A DNA stretch of 64,000 nt. Origin: Nocardia vulneris (lineage in GTDB: Bacteria > Actinomycetota > Actinomycetes > Mycobacteriales > Mycobacteriaceae). The stretch covers positions 124,001 to 188,000 of the forward strand of contig NZ_BDCI01000011.1 in the NCBI RefSeq assembly GCF_001613425.1, written 5' to 3'. Shown here in pieces: positions 16,989 to 25,863 of the stretch (the stretch's first letter is position 1; the number at the start of each line of letters is the position of its first letter). The notes beneath the pieces are model-generated. The model saw only the letters and a program-made list of their open reading frames with translations. It did not search any database and was not told the DNA's origin. The translations under genes were made by a program, and so were the position numbers.

Positions 16989-17470
16989 GGCGGTGCGACG
17001 CCCCAACCCCAGTGCGGCATCGGCGCTTCCAGCGGCGGGGTGGCTTCCGGCTGGGAATTGGCGTGGGCCAGCCGGGTGCCCCACTCGATGTAGGAGGCGA
17101 AGGCGGCGCGGAACTCGGGATCGTCGGGTAGCCCGACCTCGTCGGCGGCGTCCATCAGCAGATTCACCCAGCGCCGGCGCTGCGGTTCGGTGATCGCCTT
17201 GCCGAGGTGCTGGCGGACCATGTGTGCGTAGCCGCCACGCTCGGTGCTGTAGGTCGCGGGGCCGCCGAAGACCTCGGCCAGCCACATGGCGACGTATCGG
17301 GGATGGCCGGGGTCCATACCGCGGAACAGCGGCCCGACCAGCTCGTCCTTCAGCACCTGCCGATAGAAGACCTCGGTCAGCGACTCGAAAGCCGCAGTGC
17401 CCCCGGCCCATTCGTACAGGCTGGGCACCGCGTCGGCGGTTTGTCCCGCCGTACCAGTTGCTTCCGTCAT
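16976..17470 (-). CDS. group II truncated haemoglobin
   Basis: A 164-residue 2-on-2 globin. Group II features are the Gly-Gly turn after helix A (YEWAGG), FYRQVLKDELVGPLF (B/C region), the FGGPATYS segment, the proximal His88 in VRQHLG and W101 (position G8) in RRRWVNLL. Such globins bind O2, NO or peroxide tightly and are linked to NO or oxidative-stress handling. A 25-residue Pro-rich tail extends beyond the globin fold. The start is ATG at 17470. The gene lies just downstream of the atp Fo genes on the same strand but is separated from them by a terminator, so it is probably expressed on its own. Confidence 0.9.
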   Translation of the reverse strand: MTEATGTAGQTADAVPSLYEWAGGTAAFESLTEVFYRQVLKDELVGPLFRGMDPGHPRYVAMWLAEVFGGPATYSTERGGYAHMVRQHLGKAITEPQRRRWVNLLMDAADEVGLPDDPEFRAAFASYIEWGTRLAHANSQPEATPPLEAPMPHWGWGVAPPYRP

Positions 17471-17542
17471 GATGCCGACTCCGATCCGACAAGCTGTAAC
17501 TCGAACAGCGTCAGACTAGCCGCATGCCGACCGCTCGGCCAC

Positions 17543-17579
17543 GAAAAAAAGTGAGGGCCCTGCCTACCCCGGCAGGGCC
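17543..17579 (-). terminator. intrinsic terminator of the atp Fo operon
   Basis: On the minus strand a GGCAGGGCC/GGCCCTGCC stem (17571-17579 with 17556-17564, 6-base loop) is followed by CTCAC and then seven T residues (complement of 17544-17550). This is a classical intrinsic terminator, rare in such GC-rich DNA. It begins about 20 bp after the stop codon of the last atp gene and shows that the operon ends there. Confidence 0.9.
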
Positions 17580-17599
17580 TCAATTCACTTGAAGCACAC

Positions 17600-18178
17600 T
17601 CAATTCCACTGTGACTGGCTGCGGGCCCGGAGTTCGGAGCCGGCGTTCGCCATTGTTTCGAGCTCGTCCAGGAACTTCTCGACCGCGTCCGCCTTGACCT
17701 CGGGGGAGCGGACCTGTTCGCGGACGTCGTCGGTGGTGCGGGTCAACACCAGTTCGGTGAAGTCGTCCTTGAGGTCGCGGATCAATTGCCTACGGGCCAG
17801 CTCGATCTGGTCGCGGCCCTGCTTGCGCACCCGCTCGACCTCCGCGGCCGCGGCCTCGCGCATCTGCACCACGATGGCCTCGGCGTCGGCGTGCGCGTCC
17901 TCGACCAGCTGGGCGAGTTCGGCGCGGGCCTCGGCCATGCCGTTGTCATAGACCTCTTTGGCCTGGGTGAGCCGATCCGCGGCCTCCTGGTTCTCCTCCA
18001 GTTGTTTGCGGATCGCGTCCTGGGACTTGGCCATCATCCGTTTGACCGGCGGCACAACGTATTTGACGATGACCCAGACGATGACCACGAAGCCGAACAG
18101 CTGGCTGAGAAAGACCGGCCATTCGAACTTGATCTGATAAATACTCTCGGCGAGGATGTCGGTGCTGCTGAGGGTCAT
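17600..18178 (-). CDS. atpH: ATP synthase second b-type subunit (b-delta fusion lacking the delta part)
   Basis: A 192-residue protein matching the N-terminal b-like half of the b-delta fusion (AtpH, about 445 residues) of mycobacteria and relatives. It has an N-terminal membrane helix (about 17-38, LFGFVVIVWVIVKYVVPPVK), a long charged coiled coil, and the segment EKFLDELETMA that in the fusion precedes the delta domain. It then ends in a proper stop, followed within about 20 bp by a terminator, so no delta domain is encoded. The start overlaps the atpF stop (ATGA). It could form an Fo stalk with AtpF but cannot by itself supply delta. A deletion remnant or a specialised Fo is possible. Confidence 0.88.
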   Translation of the reverse strand: MTLSSTDILAESIYQIKFEWPVFLSQLFGFVVIVWVIVKYVVPPVKRMMAKSQDAIRKQLEENQEAADRLTQAKEVYDNGMAEARAELAQLVEDAHADAEAIVVQMREAAAAEVERVRKQGRDQIELARRQLIRDLKDDFTELVLTRTTDDVREQVRSPEVKADAVEKFLDELETMANAGSELRARSQSQWN

Positions 18179-18684
18179 GACGACGCCCGTCCTGTCTGAT
18201 GGCCGCGGCTGGTGCCCGCGCGCCGATCATTGACGCCGACCATCCGATTGGCCAGCGATTGGGCCAGCGGCTCGACAGCCTCACGCAAGTCCGCGGCGAC
18301 CTGATCGGCCTGTGCCCGCAATTGCGCCTCGGCCTCCACGACAATCGCGTTGGCCTCCTGCTGTGCCTCGCCGCGCATCTGTTCGAGAATGGCGCGGCCT
18401 TCCGCACGCGCCTGGTTCCGGATCGCGGCCGCCTCGGCGCGCGCCTTTTCCAGCGCCGCCTGATGTTTGGCCTCGGCCTCGGTGAACAGCTGCCGAGCCT
18501 CCTTGGTCCTCGTCAAGGTCTCGGCAACGCGTTCTTCGCGTTCCGCCAATACCTTGCGGATCGGCGGAACGACGAAGAACCAGATGACTCCGAGCACGAT
18601 CAGAAAGATCAGCAGCTCGACGAAGAAGGTGCCATTGGGGATGAGGAAGTTCCCCTCGGCCACCACATCTGTTCTCGGAGACAT
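18175..18684 (-). CDS. atpF: ATP synthase Fo subunit b
   Basis: A 169-residue b subunit: a short N-terminus, one membrane helix (FFVELLIFLIVLGVIWFFVV, about residues 20-40) and a long Ala/Glu/Arg-rich coiled coil that forms the peripheral stalk. The length matches mycobacterial AtpF. The start codon lies 6 bp after the atpE stop and its stop overlaps the next gene by four bases, so it is translationally coupled within the operon. The C-terminus (about 15 residues) is polar and may be variable. Confidence 0.95.
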   Translation of the reverse strand: MSPRTDVVAEGNFLIPNGTFFVELLIFLIVLGVIWFFVVPPIRKVLAEREERVAETLTRTKEARQLFTEAEAKHQAALEKARAEAAAIRNQARAEGRAILEQMRGEAQQEANAIVVEAEAQLRAQADQVAADLREAVEPLAQSLANRMVGVNDRRAGTSRGHQTGRASS

Positions 18685-18690
18685 GCCCGG

Positions 18691-18951
<261 letters not shown>

Positions 18952-18997
18952 CTACTTCCTATTCTCGGATGTGTGCGTATGATTCGGCGCTCGCCGA

Positions 18998-19798
18998 TCA
19001 GTGGTTTTCGTGCTCGAGGGACATCGACTGACTGAAATACAGCACGGTCAGCAGCGAGAAGATAAACGCTTGAATGGCGCCGACGAACAAGTCGAACAGC
19101 TTCCAGACGGCGTTCGGGCCCCAGCTGATCCAGAAGGGGAACAGGGTGATCACCGAGAGCATGACGCCACCGGCGAACATGTTTCCGAACAGTCGCAACG
19201 AGAGCGAGAGCGGCTTCGCGATTTCTTCGATGACGTTGATGAACACCATCGGTCCCCAGCCGGTATGGCCCTTCAACAACTGTTTGGCGTGACCGAACGG
19301 ACCGCGTCGCGCGATACCCGCGGACTGGTAGGCGATGAAGACGAACAGCGCGAGCGCGTAGACGAAGTTGACGTCCGAGGCGGGCGGCGCGATCAATTCA
19401 CCGTCGCCGACCTGTACCGGCAGCACGGACAACCAGTTCGACAGCAGGATGAACACGAACAGCGTGACGGCGAGCGGCAGCGCGAACGGCGCGACCTTCA
19501 TGCCGATGGCGCTCTCCACTTGACCGCGCATCTGCACGGTGACGGCCTCGAAGAACAGCTGAACGCCGTTGGGTACCCCGGAGGTCAGCTTCAGGCGCAG
19601 GAGGAACGCGAGCACGAGCACGATGATCGCCGCGACCGACGTGGACACGATCGTGTCCACGTTGAAGTCCATTCCGAAGACATGGGCCACCGCATGGTGG
19701 CCGACTTTGATCTTCGGTTCTTCTCCGGCAGGAGCCTCTTCGGCGAGCAAGGTGACGCTCGCGGCCATCTGGGTAAACGAAATGGCTGAGATCGTCAT
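18998..19798 (-). CDS. atpB: ATP synthase Fo subunit a
   Basis: A 266-residue membrane protein with five to six helices. It carries the essential Arg (R202) in [15 protein letters not shown], which works against the c-ring carboxylate, and the preceding IEEIAKP motif. The N-terminus has an acidic stretch and HAVAHVFG, typical of the family. Its start overlaps the atpI stop by ATGA. Proton translocation should be possible structurally; coupling requires F1 subunits encoded elsewhere. Confidence 0.96.
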   Translation of the reverse strand: MTISAISFTQMAASVTLLAEEAPAGEEPKIKVGHHAVAHVFGMDFNVDTIVSTSVAAIIVLVLAFLLRLKLTSGVPNGVQLFFEAVTVQMRGQVESAIGMKVAPFALPLAVTLFVFILLSNWLSVLPVQVGDGELIAPPASDVNFVYALALFVFIAYQSAGIARRGPFGHAKQLLKGHTGWGPMVFINVIEEIAKPLSLSLRLFGNMFAGGVMLSVITLFPFWISWGPNAVWKLFDLFVGAIQAFIFSLLTVLYFSQSMSLEHENH

Positions 19799-20196
19799 GG
19801 CGTTTGGCGGAGCCCTTTCAATTCAGGCACAACGGTATTGAAGACCAGGGCGACTTGAAAGAGGGCCAGGCCGAAGAAGATCCCGACGCCATTGGGGCGG
19901 GCCAGGAAAGCCACCAGGATCGCGACGGCGGTGATACCGAGGAGCCGCACGGCGGAAGAACCGACCAGGCGCTGCTTGCTCGGCGTGGCCGCGTTGGCTA
20001 TTCGGGTGATGGCCCACAGGGTGAGCTGTGCATTCAGCCAACCGACGAACAACCCGGCGCAGATGAATGTGCCGAGCAGTAGTCGATCGATCATCCCGGT
20101 AATGGCCAATGCCAGCACACCCAGAGCGATCGCGACAATGGCTGAACGCCGTATCTGGAGCCTATTCACGTCCACACAGACACCGCCTTCGTCCAT
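19795..20196 (-). CDS. atpI: AtpI-like membrane protein of the ATP synthase operon
   Basis: A 133-residue protein with about four hydrophobic helices (for example [38 protein letters not shown] and [20 protein letters not shown]). It matches the small AtpI/i protein that heads actinobacterial atp operons and is thought to help c-ring assembly. The ATG at 20196 follows GAGGTGG. It is the first gene of the orphan Fo operon; wecA, often upstream in mycobacteria, is absent here. Confidence 0.85.
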   Translation of the reverse strand: MDEGGVCVDVNRLQIRRSAIVAIALGVLALAITGMIDRLLLGTFICAGLFVGWLNAQLTLWAITRIANAATPSKQRLVGSSAVRLLGITAVAILVAFLARPNGVGIFFGLALFQVALVFNTVVPELKGLRQTP

Positions 20197-20355
20197 CGGC
20201 CCACCTCGTAGTGGGGGTCGTGATTGATCCACAGCATACACATCTCAACCTGCTTGCGTACCAAGGTTTTTGATCTTGCATTCCCGTGATCTTGAAATGG
20301 GTTCTAGATATCCTCTGGTTACCAAAGGCGTTGTTATGCAAGTGCATAGGAGAAG

Positions 20356-20386
20356 GGCCCGACGCCATTCCGGCGGGGCCGCTTTT
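20356..20386 (+). terminator. terminator-like hairpin in an intergenic region
   Basis: GGCCC (20356-20360) pairs with GGGCC (20376-20380) and CGCC (20363-20366) with GGCG (20372-20375), with a GA bulge and a 5-base loop, followed by GCTTTTCCTTT. No protein gene precedes it on the plus strand, so it may end a short RNA or attenuate a leader transcript. Confidence 0.45.
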
Positions 20387-20535
20387 CCTTTCTCGAAACG
20401 TGTTGAACTGCGCTTTTTCTGGAGATCGTGGAGCCGGGTCCTGCGCGATCGGGCGGGCGGTCACCGGCTGGCCCAGGGTACGCCATCGAGGGGTAAATCG
20501 ATGGCAACACGACAGTACGTGTTCGCTCCCCAGTT

Positions 20536-20549
20536 GGTGACGTGTCACC
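20536..20549. promoter_or_regulatory. palindrome GGTGACGTGTCACC
   Basis: Perfect 6-bp arms with a 2-bp centre, about 280 bp upstream of the membrane-protein operon and 340 bp upstream of atpI. It resembles a dimer-binding operator; a CRP-like factor is possible but the core is shorter than the usual CRP site. Confidence 0.35.
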
Positions 20550-20829
20550 GCTTGTTGCTATTTGTCCTATTTAGTTTTTAAGTCCGTTTTGTCCGAATTT
20601 ACGGCTGCTGAAAACTTGCTGCCGGAGAGTACCCGGTGCGGCGAACTCGACTTTCGGCAGGGCGGCAGTGTGGATCTGCGTGCCCCGGTTGGGAACTGCC
20701 CCAGCGCGGAATGGCGGATAGCTGTGAGTGATCCCAGATCTGTAACTCGCGCATGATCATCCGCATATCTCGGCCGGTCCTGGGCATTAGCGTTTACAGA
20801 GACTTCGAGTTACAGAGAGAGTGTGCGCG

Positions 20830-22665
20830 ATGAGGCCTGAGTTCGCGGTGTCCGCACGGGGTTCCGAAGGTGGCGGCGCCGCACTGGATCAGGTCGCGCT
20901 GCTGACCGGTGCGGCGCTGGTGGTCGCCGCGGGTCTGTTCGTGGTGGCGTACCTGCATCGGACTCGGCGCATCACCTGGCTGCAGGCGAGTGCGGATCGG
21001 CTCGGCGCGTACAGCAATCGTCCCGGTTGGGTCGCGTTGCCGCTCACGCTGTTCCTGACCACCATCCTGACCGCGCTGGTCGGCTTCATCTGGGATGTCA
21101 GCCTGCACATCGGCAAGGGCAGAGACCAAGGGCCGCTGGCCAATCCGGCGCACTACTTCATCCTGATCGGGCTGTTCTTCTTGTTCATCGCGGGGATGAC
21201 GGCCGTGGTGCTGCCGCTGGACGAGAAGCCGGGACCGGCCGCCATCCGGATCACCCGCACCTGGTACGCGCCGGTCGGCGGGGTACTCATGGCCGCGGTC
21301 GGGCTGTACGCGCTGATCGGCTTCCCGCTCGACGACGTCTGGCACCGGTTGTTCGGCCAGGACGTCACCCTCTGGGGCCCAACCCATCTCATGCTGATCG
21401 GCGGCGCCGGGCTGTCGCTGGTCGCGGTGCTGCTGCTGGAATTCGAGGGCAGGCTGGACCGGCCGGATCCCGAGCGGGTGGACGGGCGCTGGCTGTGGCT
21501 GGGGCGCGTGTTCGCCTTCGGCGGGCTGCTGATCGGGTTGTCGGTGTATCAGGTCGAATTCGACTTCGGTGTCGAGCAGTTCCGCTTCGTCTTCCAGCCG
21601 ATGCTGATCACGGCGGCGGGGACGGTGGCCCTGGTGGGCGCGCGCTACACCCTCGGCCGCGGCAGCGCCTTGGTCGCGGTCGTGTTCGCCGGTGTCGTCC
21701 GCAGCCTCGTCGCCATGCTGGTCGGCCCGGTGCTCGGCGAACCGCACAACATCTTCCCGCTCTACCTCGGCATCGCCGTGGTGGTGGAGTTGATGGCGCT
21801 GCTGCCGCTGTCCGGCAGGCCGCTGTGGTGGGGCGCGCTCACCGGGCTGGCCGCCGCCACCGCCGGGCTCTGGCTCGAATCACTGTGGATCCAGCGCGCA
21901 TTCGTCAACAGCTGGCCCGCGAGCATGTGGCCGGAGCTGCTGCTGATGTCGGTGCCGGTGGGTGTCGCGGGCGGCGTGCTCGGCGCACTGTTCGGGCTCG
22001 TGCTCTGCGGCGAGCCGATACCGAGACCCGCGGTGCGGCGCTCGATCGTGCTGCTCGCGGTCCTGATCGCCGGCCTGGCCACCGCGAACGGGCTGCGCAC
22101 CGAGGTGCCGGAGCAGGCCGGCGCGACCGTCCGGGTGCAGGACGCCGACCCGGTGCGCGGCGGGCGGATGGTCACCCTCGATCTCACCATGGCGCCGACG
22201 GACGTGGTCGGCGACGATCCCGAATGGGTGCAGGTGCTCGCGTGGCAGGGCGGCGTCGGTCCGGACAGCCCGGGCCGCGGGCTCGTCGTCGACCAGTTGC
22301 GGCTGGTCGAACCCGGGCATTACATCAGCACCAGACCCGTTCCGGCGTACGGCAACTGGAAGACGGTGCTGCGGGTGCACGACGGCCGGATGCTGGCGGC
22401 TCTGCCGATCTACCTGCCGGACGATCGCGGCATCGACGCGGCGGGCGTGCCCGCACCGGACGAGTTCACCCGCCCGTTCGTCGCCGAGATCACCGTGCTG
22501 CAGCGGGAGCGTTCGTTCGATCACCCGGCTTGGCTGCTCGCCGCCGCCTCGCTGGTCGTACTGGTGTGCTCGCTGCTCGTGATCGGCGCGCTCTCGTGGG
22601 GCGCGGCCCGGATCAACCTCGCCTACCGCGGTGACGTCCGCGCACCGCAGCCGGTCCGGCGATGA
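20830..22665 (+). CDS. large polytopic membrane protein of unknown function
   Basis: A 611-residue integral membrane protein. About twelve helices fill residues 15-425, then an extracytoplasmic segment of roughly 130 residues (about 430-565) and a last helix (AWLLAAASLVVLVCSLLVIG). The conserved-looking loop DDVWHRLFGQDVTLWGPTH, near residue 175, carries His and Asp residues that could bind a metal at the membrane surface. I do not recognise a characterised family. The ATG at 20830 fits the AGAGAGAG ribosome site; a GTG at 20821 is less well placed. The stop overlaps the next gene by ATGA, starting a chain of four overlapping genes that includes a cupredoxin-like lipoprotein. Confidence 0.8.
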   Translation: MRPEFAVSARGSEGGGAALDQVALLTGAALVVAAGLFVVAYLHRTRRITWLQASADRLGAYSNRPGWVALPLTLFLTTILTALVGFIWDVSLHIGKGRDQGPLANPAHYFILIGLFFLFIAGMTAVVLPLDEKPGPAAIRITRTWYAPVGGVLMAAVGLYALIGFPLDDVWHRLFGQDVTLWGPTHLMLIGGAGLSLVAVLLLEFEGRLDRPDPERVDGRWLWLGRVFAFGGLLIGLSVYQVEFDFGVEQFRFVFQPMLITAAGTVALVGARYTLGRGSALVAVVFAGVVRSLVAMLVGPVLGEPHNIFPLYLGIAVVVELMALLPLSGRPLWWGALTGLAAATAGLWLESLWIQRAFVNSWPASMWPELLLMSVPVGVAGGVLGALFGLVLCGEPIPRPAVRRSIVLLAVLIAGLATANGLRTEVPEQAGATVRVQDADPVRGGRMVTLDLTMAPTDVVGDDPEWVQVLAWQGGVGPDSPGRGLVVDQLRLVEPGHYISTRPVPAYGNWKTVLRVHDGRMLAALPIYLPDDRGIDAAGVPAPDEFTRPFVAEITVLQRERSFDHPAWLLAAASLVVLVCSLLVIGALSWGAARINLAYRGDVRAPQPVRR

Positions 22666-22850
22666 ACGCGGACGGCACGGTGCTGGCCGGTCATTCGATG
22701 CTGCTGGCGATTCCGGCGTTCGTGCCCGCGCTCGCGGTGGTCGGCGTGATCCTGGTGATCGCGGCGCGTGATCGCCGGGCCGAGCGGCGCGAGAACCGGC
22801 GCGCGACCGGGGAGAACGCGGAACCGCCTGGCAGAGAGGAGAACCCGTGA
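22662..22850 (+). CDS. small single-span membrane protein
   Basis: A 62-residue protein with one hydrophobic helix (about residues 12-34, MLLAIPAFVPALAVVGVILV) followed by a highly charged Arg/Glu cytoplasmic tail. It overlaps the gene before (ATGA) and the gene after (GTGA), so it is almost certainly translated as part of the operon. It may be an assembly or accessory subunit of a membrane complex with its neighbours. No family is recognised. Confidence 0.75.
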   Translation: MNADGTVLAGHSMLLAIPAFVPALAVVGVILVIAARDRRAERRENRRATGENAEPPGREENP

Positions 22851-23245
22851 CGCACACAGGCCGATGGAGCGGACTGGCGGCGATCGCCGCCGCGGTCACC
22901 ATGGTGGCGGGGTGCGGGGTGGGCTCCGAATCGCCCGCCGAGCGCACCGCCGCGAGTATCTCGATAGACCGTCCCGCGGAAGTCCGGATCGCCGTCCGGA
23001 TCGCGGGCGGGACGGTGACGCCGACGAACACCAGAACCGAGGCCAGGCTGTATCAACCGATCATCGTCGAACTCGACAGCGACGCCGCCGATGAACTGCA
23101 TGTGCACTCGGAACCGAGTCAGACCTTCCCGGTCGAGGCACGGGCCGGACAGGAGTTCCGCTTCATCGTCACGGTGCCCGGCCGCGTGGACATCGAACTG
23201 CACCAGGCGGGCAAGACCATCACCACCCTGCTGATCCGGCAGTGA
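22847..23245 (+). CDS. lipoprotein with cupredoxin-like domain
   Basis: A 132-residue lipoprotein. The signal peptide ends in the lipobox VAGC (C23). The mature part has a beta-sandwich pattern like that of cupredoxin-related domains: YQPIIVELDSDAADELHVHS, then ARAGQEFRFIVTVPGRVDIE. The Cys and Met copper ligands of classical blue-copper proteins are missing. Several His are kept (HVHSE, ELHQ), so a non-blue metal site or a structural role is possible. The GTG start overlaps the small membrane gene, and its stop overlaps the next gene by GTGA. It likely sits outside the membrane as partner of the two large membrane proteins. Confidence 0.78.
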   Translation: MTHTGRWSGLAAIAAAVTMVAGCGVGSESPAERTAASISIDRPAEVRIAVRIAGGTVTPTNTRTEARLYQPIIVELDSDAADELHVHSEPSQTFPVEARAGQEFRFIVTVPGRVDIELHQAGKTITTLLIRQ

Positions 23246-24582
23246 CCCGGCCGCTGGCACACGGGCTGAACGGCGCGGCGGATCTGCCGATTCCGTTGAC
23301 CTACGCCCTCGTCGGAGCCGCGTGGGCACTGACCTTCTCGTTCGCGATCCTGCTCGTCGCCTGGCGCAGACCCCGGCTGGACCCGGACGCGCCCGGCCTG
23401 CTGCTGCCGGCCTCCGTGCGTACGGTGCTCGACGCGCGGCCCGTCCGGATCGCGATCGCCGTGCCGAGCGTCCTGGCCGCCGTGCTGATCGCGCTGGTGG
23501 CCGTGTTCGGTTCCTCGTCGCCGCAGCACAATCCGGTGCCGGGAGTGCTCTATATATACGTGTGGGTCGGGGTGATGCTCGCATCGTTGGTGTTCGGTCC
23601 GGTCTGGCAGATCGTGTCCCCGTTGCGAGCGGTGCATCGGTGTGGCTGTGCCGTGCTGGGCCGTGATCCCGGACGTGGTATCCGCGGCTATCCGGAGGCG
23701 TGGGGTTACCGACCGGCGGTGCTCGGGTTGTTCGCGTTCGTCTGGTTGGAGCTGGCGTCTCCTGCACCGGGTTCGGTTGCCGCCGTGGGCTGGTGGCTGC
23801 TCGGTTATGTCGTGCTCACCATGGCCGGGTTGGTGGTGTTCGGTACGACCTGGGCCGAACGCGGGGATCCGTTCGAGGTGTACAGCAGCCTGCTCGCCCG
23901 GCTCAGCCCGCTCGGGCGCAGGTCCGCGACGGGTGCGCCGGTGCTGCGGTGGCCGTTGCACAATCTGGCGGGCACGCCGGTGCGGGCCGGGTCGGTGGCG
24001 CTCGCGGCGACCCTGCTCGGATCCACCGCGTTCGACAGTCTTTCCGCGTTACCCGGCTGGCGTGACCTGGTCGATACGCTCGGTGGCGCTTCGGTTTTCG
24101 CCGCGACGCTGGTCCGCACCGGTGGCCTGCTCACCGTCATCGCCGTGGTGGGCCTGCTGTTCGCCGGCGCCGCCCGCGCCACCGGCGGCCTGGCCCGGGC
24201 CGAGCGCGCCCGGCTGCCCGGTCTGCTCGTGCACAGCATCACGCCGATCGTCGCCGGTTATATCGTCGCGCACTACCTGACTTTTCTCGTCGAGAAAGGT
24301 CAGGTGACGGCGTTGCTGTTCGCGGATCCGTTCCAGCTTGGCTGGGATATCGCCGGTCTCGGGCACCACCGGGTGGTCTACCTGCTGTCCGCGCATCCTG
24401 CCGTGCTGGCCGGGGTGAAGGTGCTCGCCGTGCTGGCGGGGCATGTGCTCGGCGTGACCGCCGCGCACGATCGCTGCCTGCGGGTGCTGCCCCCGGCGCA
24501 GCGCGCCACCGGTCAGCTCGCGCTCATGCTGACCATGGTCGGCTTCACCTTCACCGGGCTGTACCTGCTGTTCGGCGGATGA
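23242..24582 (+). CDS. polytopic membrane protein (often named 'fenitrothion hydrolase' by annotation)
   Basis: A 446-residue membrane protein with about ten helices. Its start, HGLNGAADLPIPLTYALVG, resembles from memory a group of actinobacterial membrane proteins that automated annotation names fenitrothion hydrolase after a Burkholderia membrane protein; that name need not reflect its role here. Other distinct segments are GTTWAERGDPFEVYSS near residue 210 and several membrane-border His (AHYLTF, GHHRVV, AHPAV, AGHVLG, AAHDRC) in the last third. The GTG start overlaps the lipoprotein stop, and it is the last gene of the operon. It ends flush against the convergent ABC permease gene. Confidence 0.72.
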   Translation: MTRPLAHGLNGAADLPIPLTYALVGAAWALTFSFAILLVAWRRPRLDPDAPGLLLPASVRTVLDARPVRIAIAVPSVLAAVLIALVAVFGSSSPQHNPVPGVLYIYVWVGVMLASLVFGPVWQIVSPLRAVHRCGCAVLGRDPGRGIRGYPEAWGYRPAVLGLFAFVWLELASPAPGSVAAVGWWLLGYVVLTMAGLVVFGTTWAERGDPFEVYSSLLARLSPLGRRSATGAPVLRWPLHNLAGTPVRAGSVALAATLLGSTAFDSLSALPGWRDLVDTLGGASVFAATLVRTGGLLTVIAVVGLLFAGAARATGGLARAERARLPGLLVHSITPIVAGYIVAHYLTFLVEKGQVTALLFADPFQLGWDIAGLGHHRVVYLLSAHPAVLAGVKVLAVLAGHVLGVTAAHDRCLRVLPPAQRATGQLALMLTMVGFTFTGLYLLFGG

Positions 24583-25863
24583 TCAGCCCGGCACATAGGG
24601 CTCGCCGTCGGCCTTCGGCGGTCGTACCTGGCCGACCGCACCCGCCACGGCGATCACGGTCAGCAGATACGGCGTCATCTGCAGCACCTCGGTCGGGATG
24701 GGCGTCGCCAGCACCTGCAACTGGCCCTGCAACGCCTTGGTGAAACCGAAAAACAGTGCGGCGCAGGTCGCGCCGAGCGGATGCCAGCGGCCCATGATCA
24801 CCGCGGCGAGCGCGATGAAGCCGTTGCCCGCGGTCATCTCCTTGGTGAAACCGCCGGTGGAGCCGATGGTGAAGTAGGCGCCGCCGAGGCCGGCCACCGC
24901 GCCCGCGAGCAGCACGGCCTGATACCGGACGCGCAGCACCTTGATGCCCACCGTCGCCGCGGCGCGCGGGTGTTCACCGACCGCCCGGACCCGCAGACCC
25001 CAGCGCGTCCGGTACAGCACGTAGCCGATCAGCACGACCGCGACGACCATCGCGTACACCAGCGCGGTCTGATCGAAGACGGTCGGGCCGATGATCGGAA
25101 TCGAGGACAGCACCGGAATCGCGATGGGCTGCAACGTGCCCGGGTTGTTGAACCGCGCCGGTCCGTTCGACAGGTCGCCGAGCTGATCGAACAGGAAGCC
25201 GGTGATGCCGGTGGCGAACACCACCAGCACGACGCCGAGCACGATCTGGTTGACCAGGTAGCGGATCGAGAACACCGCGAGCAGCCACGCGACGAACACC
25301 CCGGCGAGTACCGCGGCCACCGCGCCGACCACGAAACTGCCGCTGACCGTGGCGATCAGCGCGGCCGCGAACGCACCCGCCAGCAGCTGGCCTTCGATGG
25401 CGATGTTGATGACGCCCGCGCGTTCGCACAGCACACCGGCCAGCGCGCCGAGAATCAGCGGGGTGGACAGCGCCAGCGTGCCCTGGATCTGATTGGTGAG
25501 CGGAAAGATCTTGCCCGAGGCCGCCCAGCAGACGAACGTCACCACGAACGCGAAACCGAAGACGGTGAACAGCAAGGCCGCCCAGCGCCCGGACAGCCCG
25601 CGCCACAGGTGGGCGATCGCGATGCCGAGCGTGAGCACCGACAGCACCAGCGCCGTCGGTTTGGCGGGTACGTCGATATCCGATGGTCCGGCGGCATCCG
25701 GTGCGGCCAAACGGAAGTCGACGATGCCGGACCGGGTATAGAGCGCCAGCGCCACCGCGGTGAGCGCCAGGATCAGCAGCAGGGTCCCGAGCCGTAGCCG
25801 CCGGTTTCGCTTCTCGGGTGATTCCAGCGGACGGCCGGCGGCCGCGGAGGTGGTCGTCACCAT
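24583..25863 (-). CDS. BMP-type nucleoside ABC transporter permease (second)
   Basis: A 426-residue permease with about ten helices, of the branched-chain/ribose-type (PF02653) fold used by nucleoside importers. The motif LAGVLCERAGVINIAIEGQL is characteristic of the second permease of such systems, and VGEHPRAAATVGIKVLRVRY matches the usual cytoplasmic coupling segment. The N-terminal 80 residues hold an extra helix. The ATG overlaps the stop of the first permease (ATGA). It is the last gene of a four-gene importer operon (binding lipoprotein, ATPase, two permeases). Confidence 0.93.
   Translation of the reverse strand: MVTTTSAAAGRPLESPEKRNRRLRLGTLLLILALTAVALALYTRSGIVDFRLAAPDAAGPSDIDVPAKPTALVLSVLTLGIAIAHLWRGLSGRWAALLFTVFGFAFVVTFVCWAASGKIFPLTNQIQGTLALSTPLILGALAGVLCERAGVINIAIEGQLLAGAFAAALIATVSGSFVVGAVAAVLAGVFVAWLLAVFSIRYLVNQIVLGVVLVVFATGITGFLFDQLGDLSNGPARFNNPGTLQPIAIPVLSSIPIIGPTVFDQTALVYAMVVAVVLIGYVLYRTRWGLRVRAVGEHPRAAATVGIKVLRVRYQAVLLAGAVAGLGGAYFTIGSTGGFTKEMTAGNGFIALAAVIMGRWHPLGATCAALFFGFTKALQGQLQVLATPIPTEVLQMTPYLLTVIAVAGAVGQVRPPKADGEPYVPG

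Larger units (their letters stand above)
20197..20829. other. divergent intergenic region with hairpin and palindrome
   Basis: This 633-bp, relatively AT-rich gap separates the Fo operon (leftward) from the membrane-protein operon (rightward). I see no convincing protein gene. It contains a terminator-like hairpin at 20356-20386 and a palindrome at 20536-20549, both listed separately. The promoters of both operons must lie here. Confidence 0.5.

Noticed and set aside
20270-20581. 103-residue open frame in the Fo/membrane-operon gap
   Set aside because: It crosses a terminator-like hairpin and has no family features; coding use looks random.
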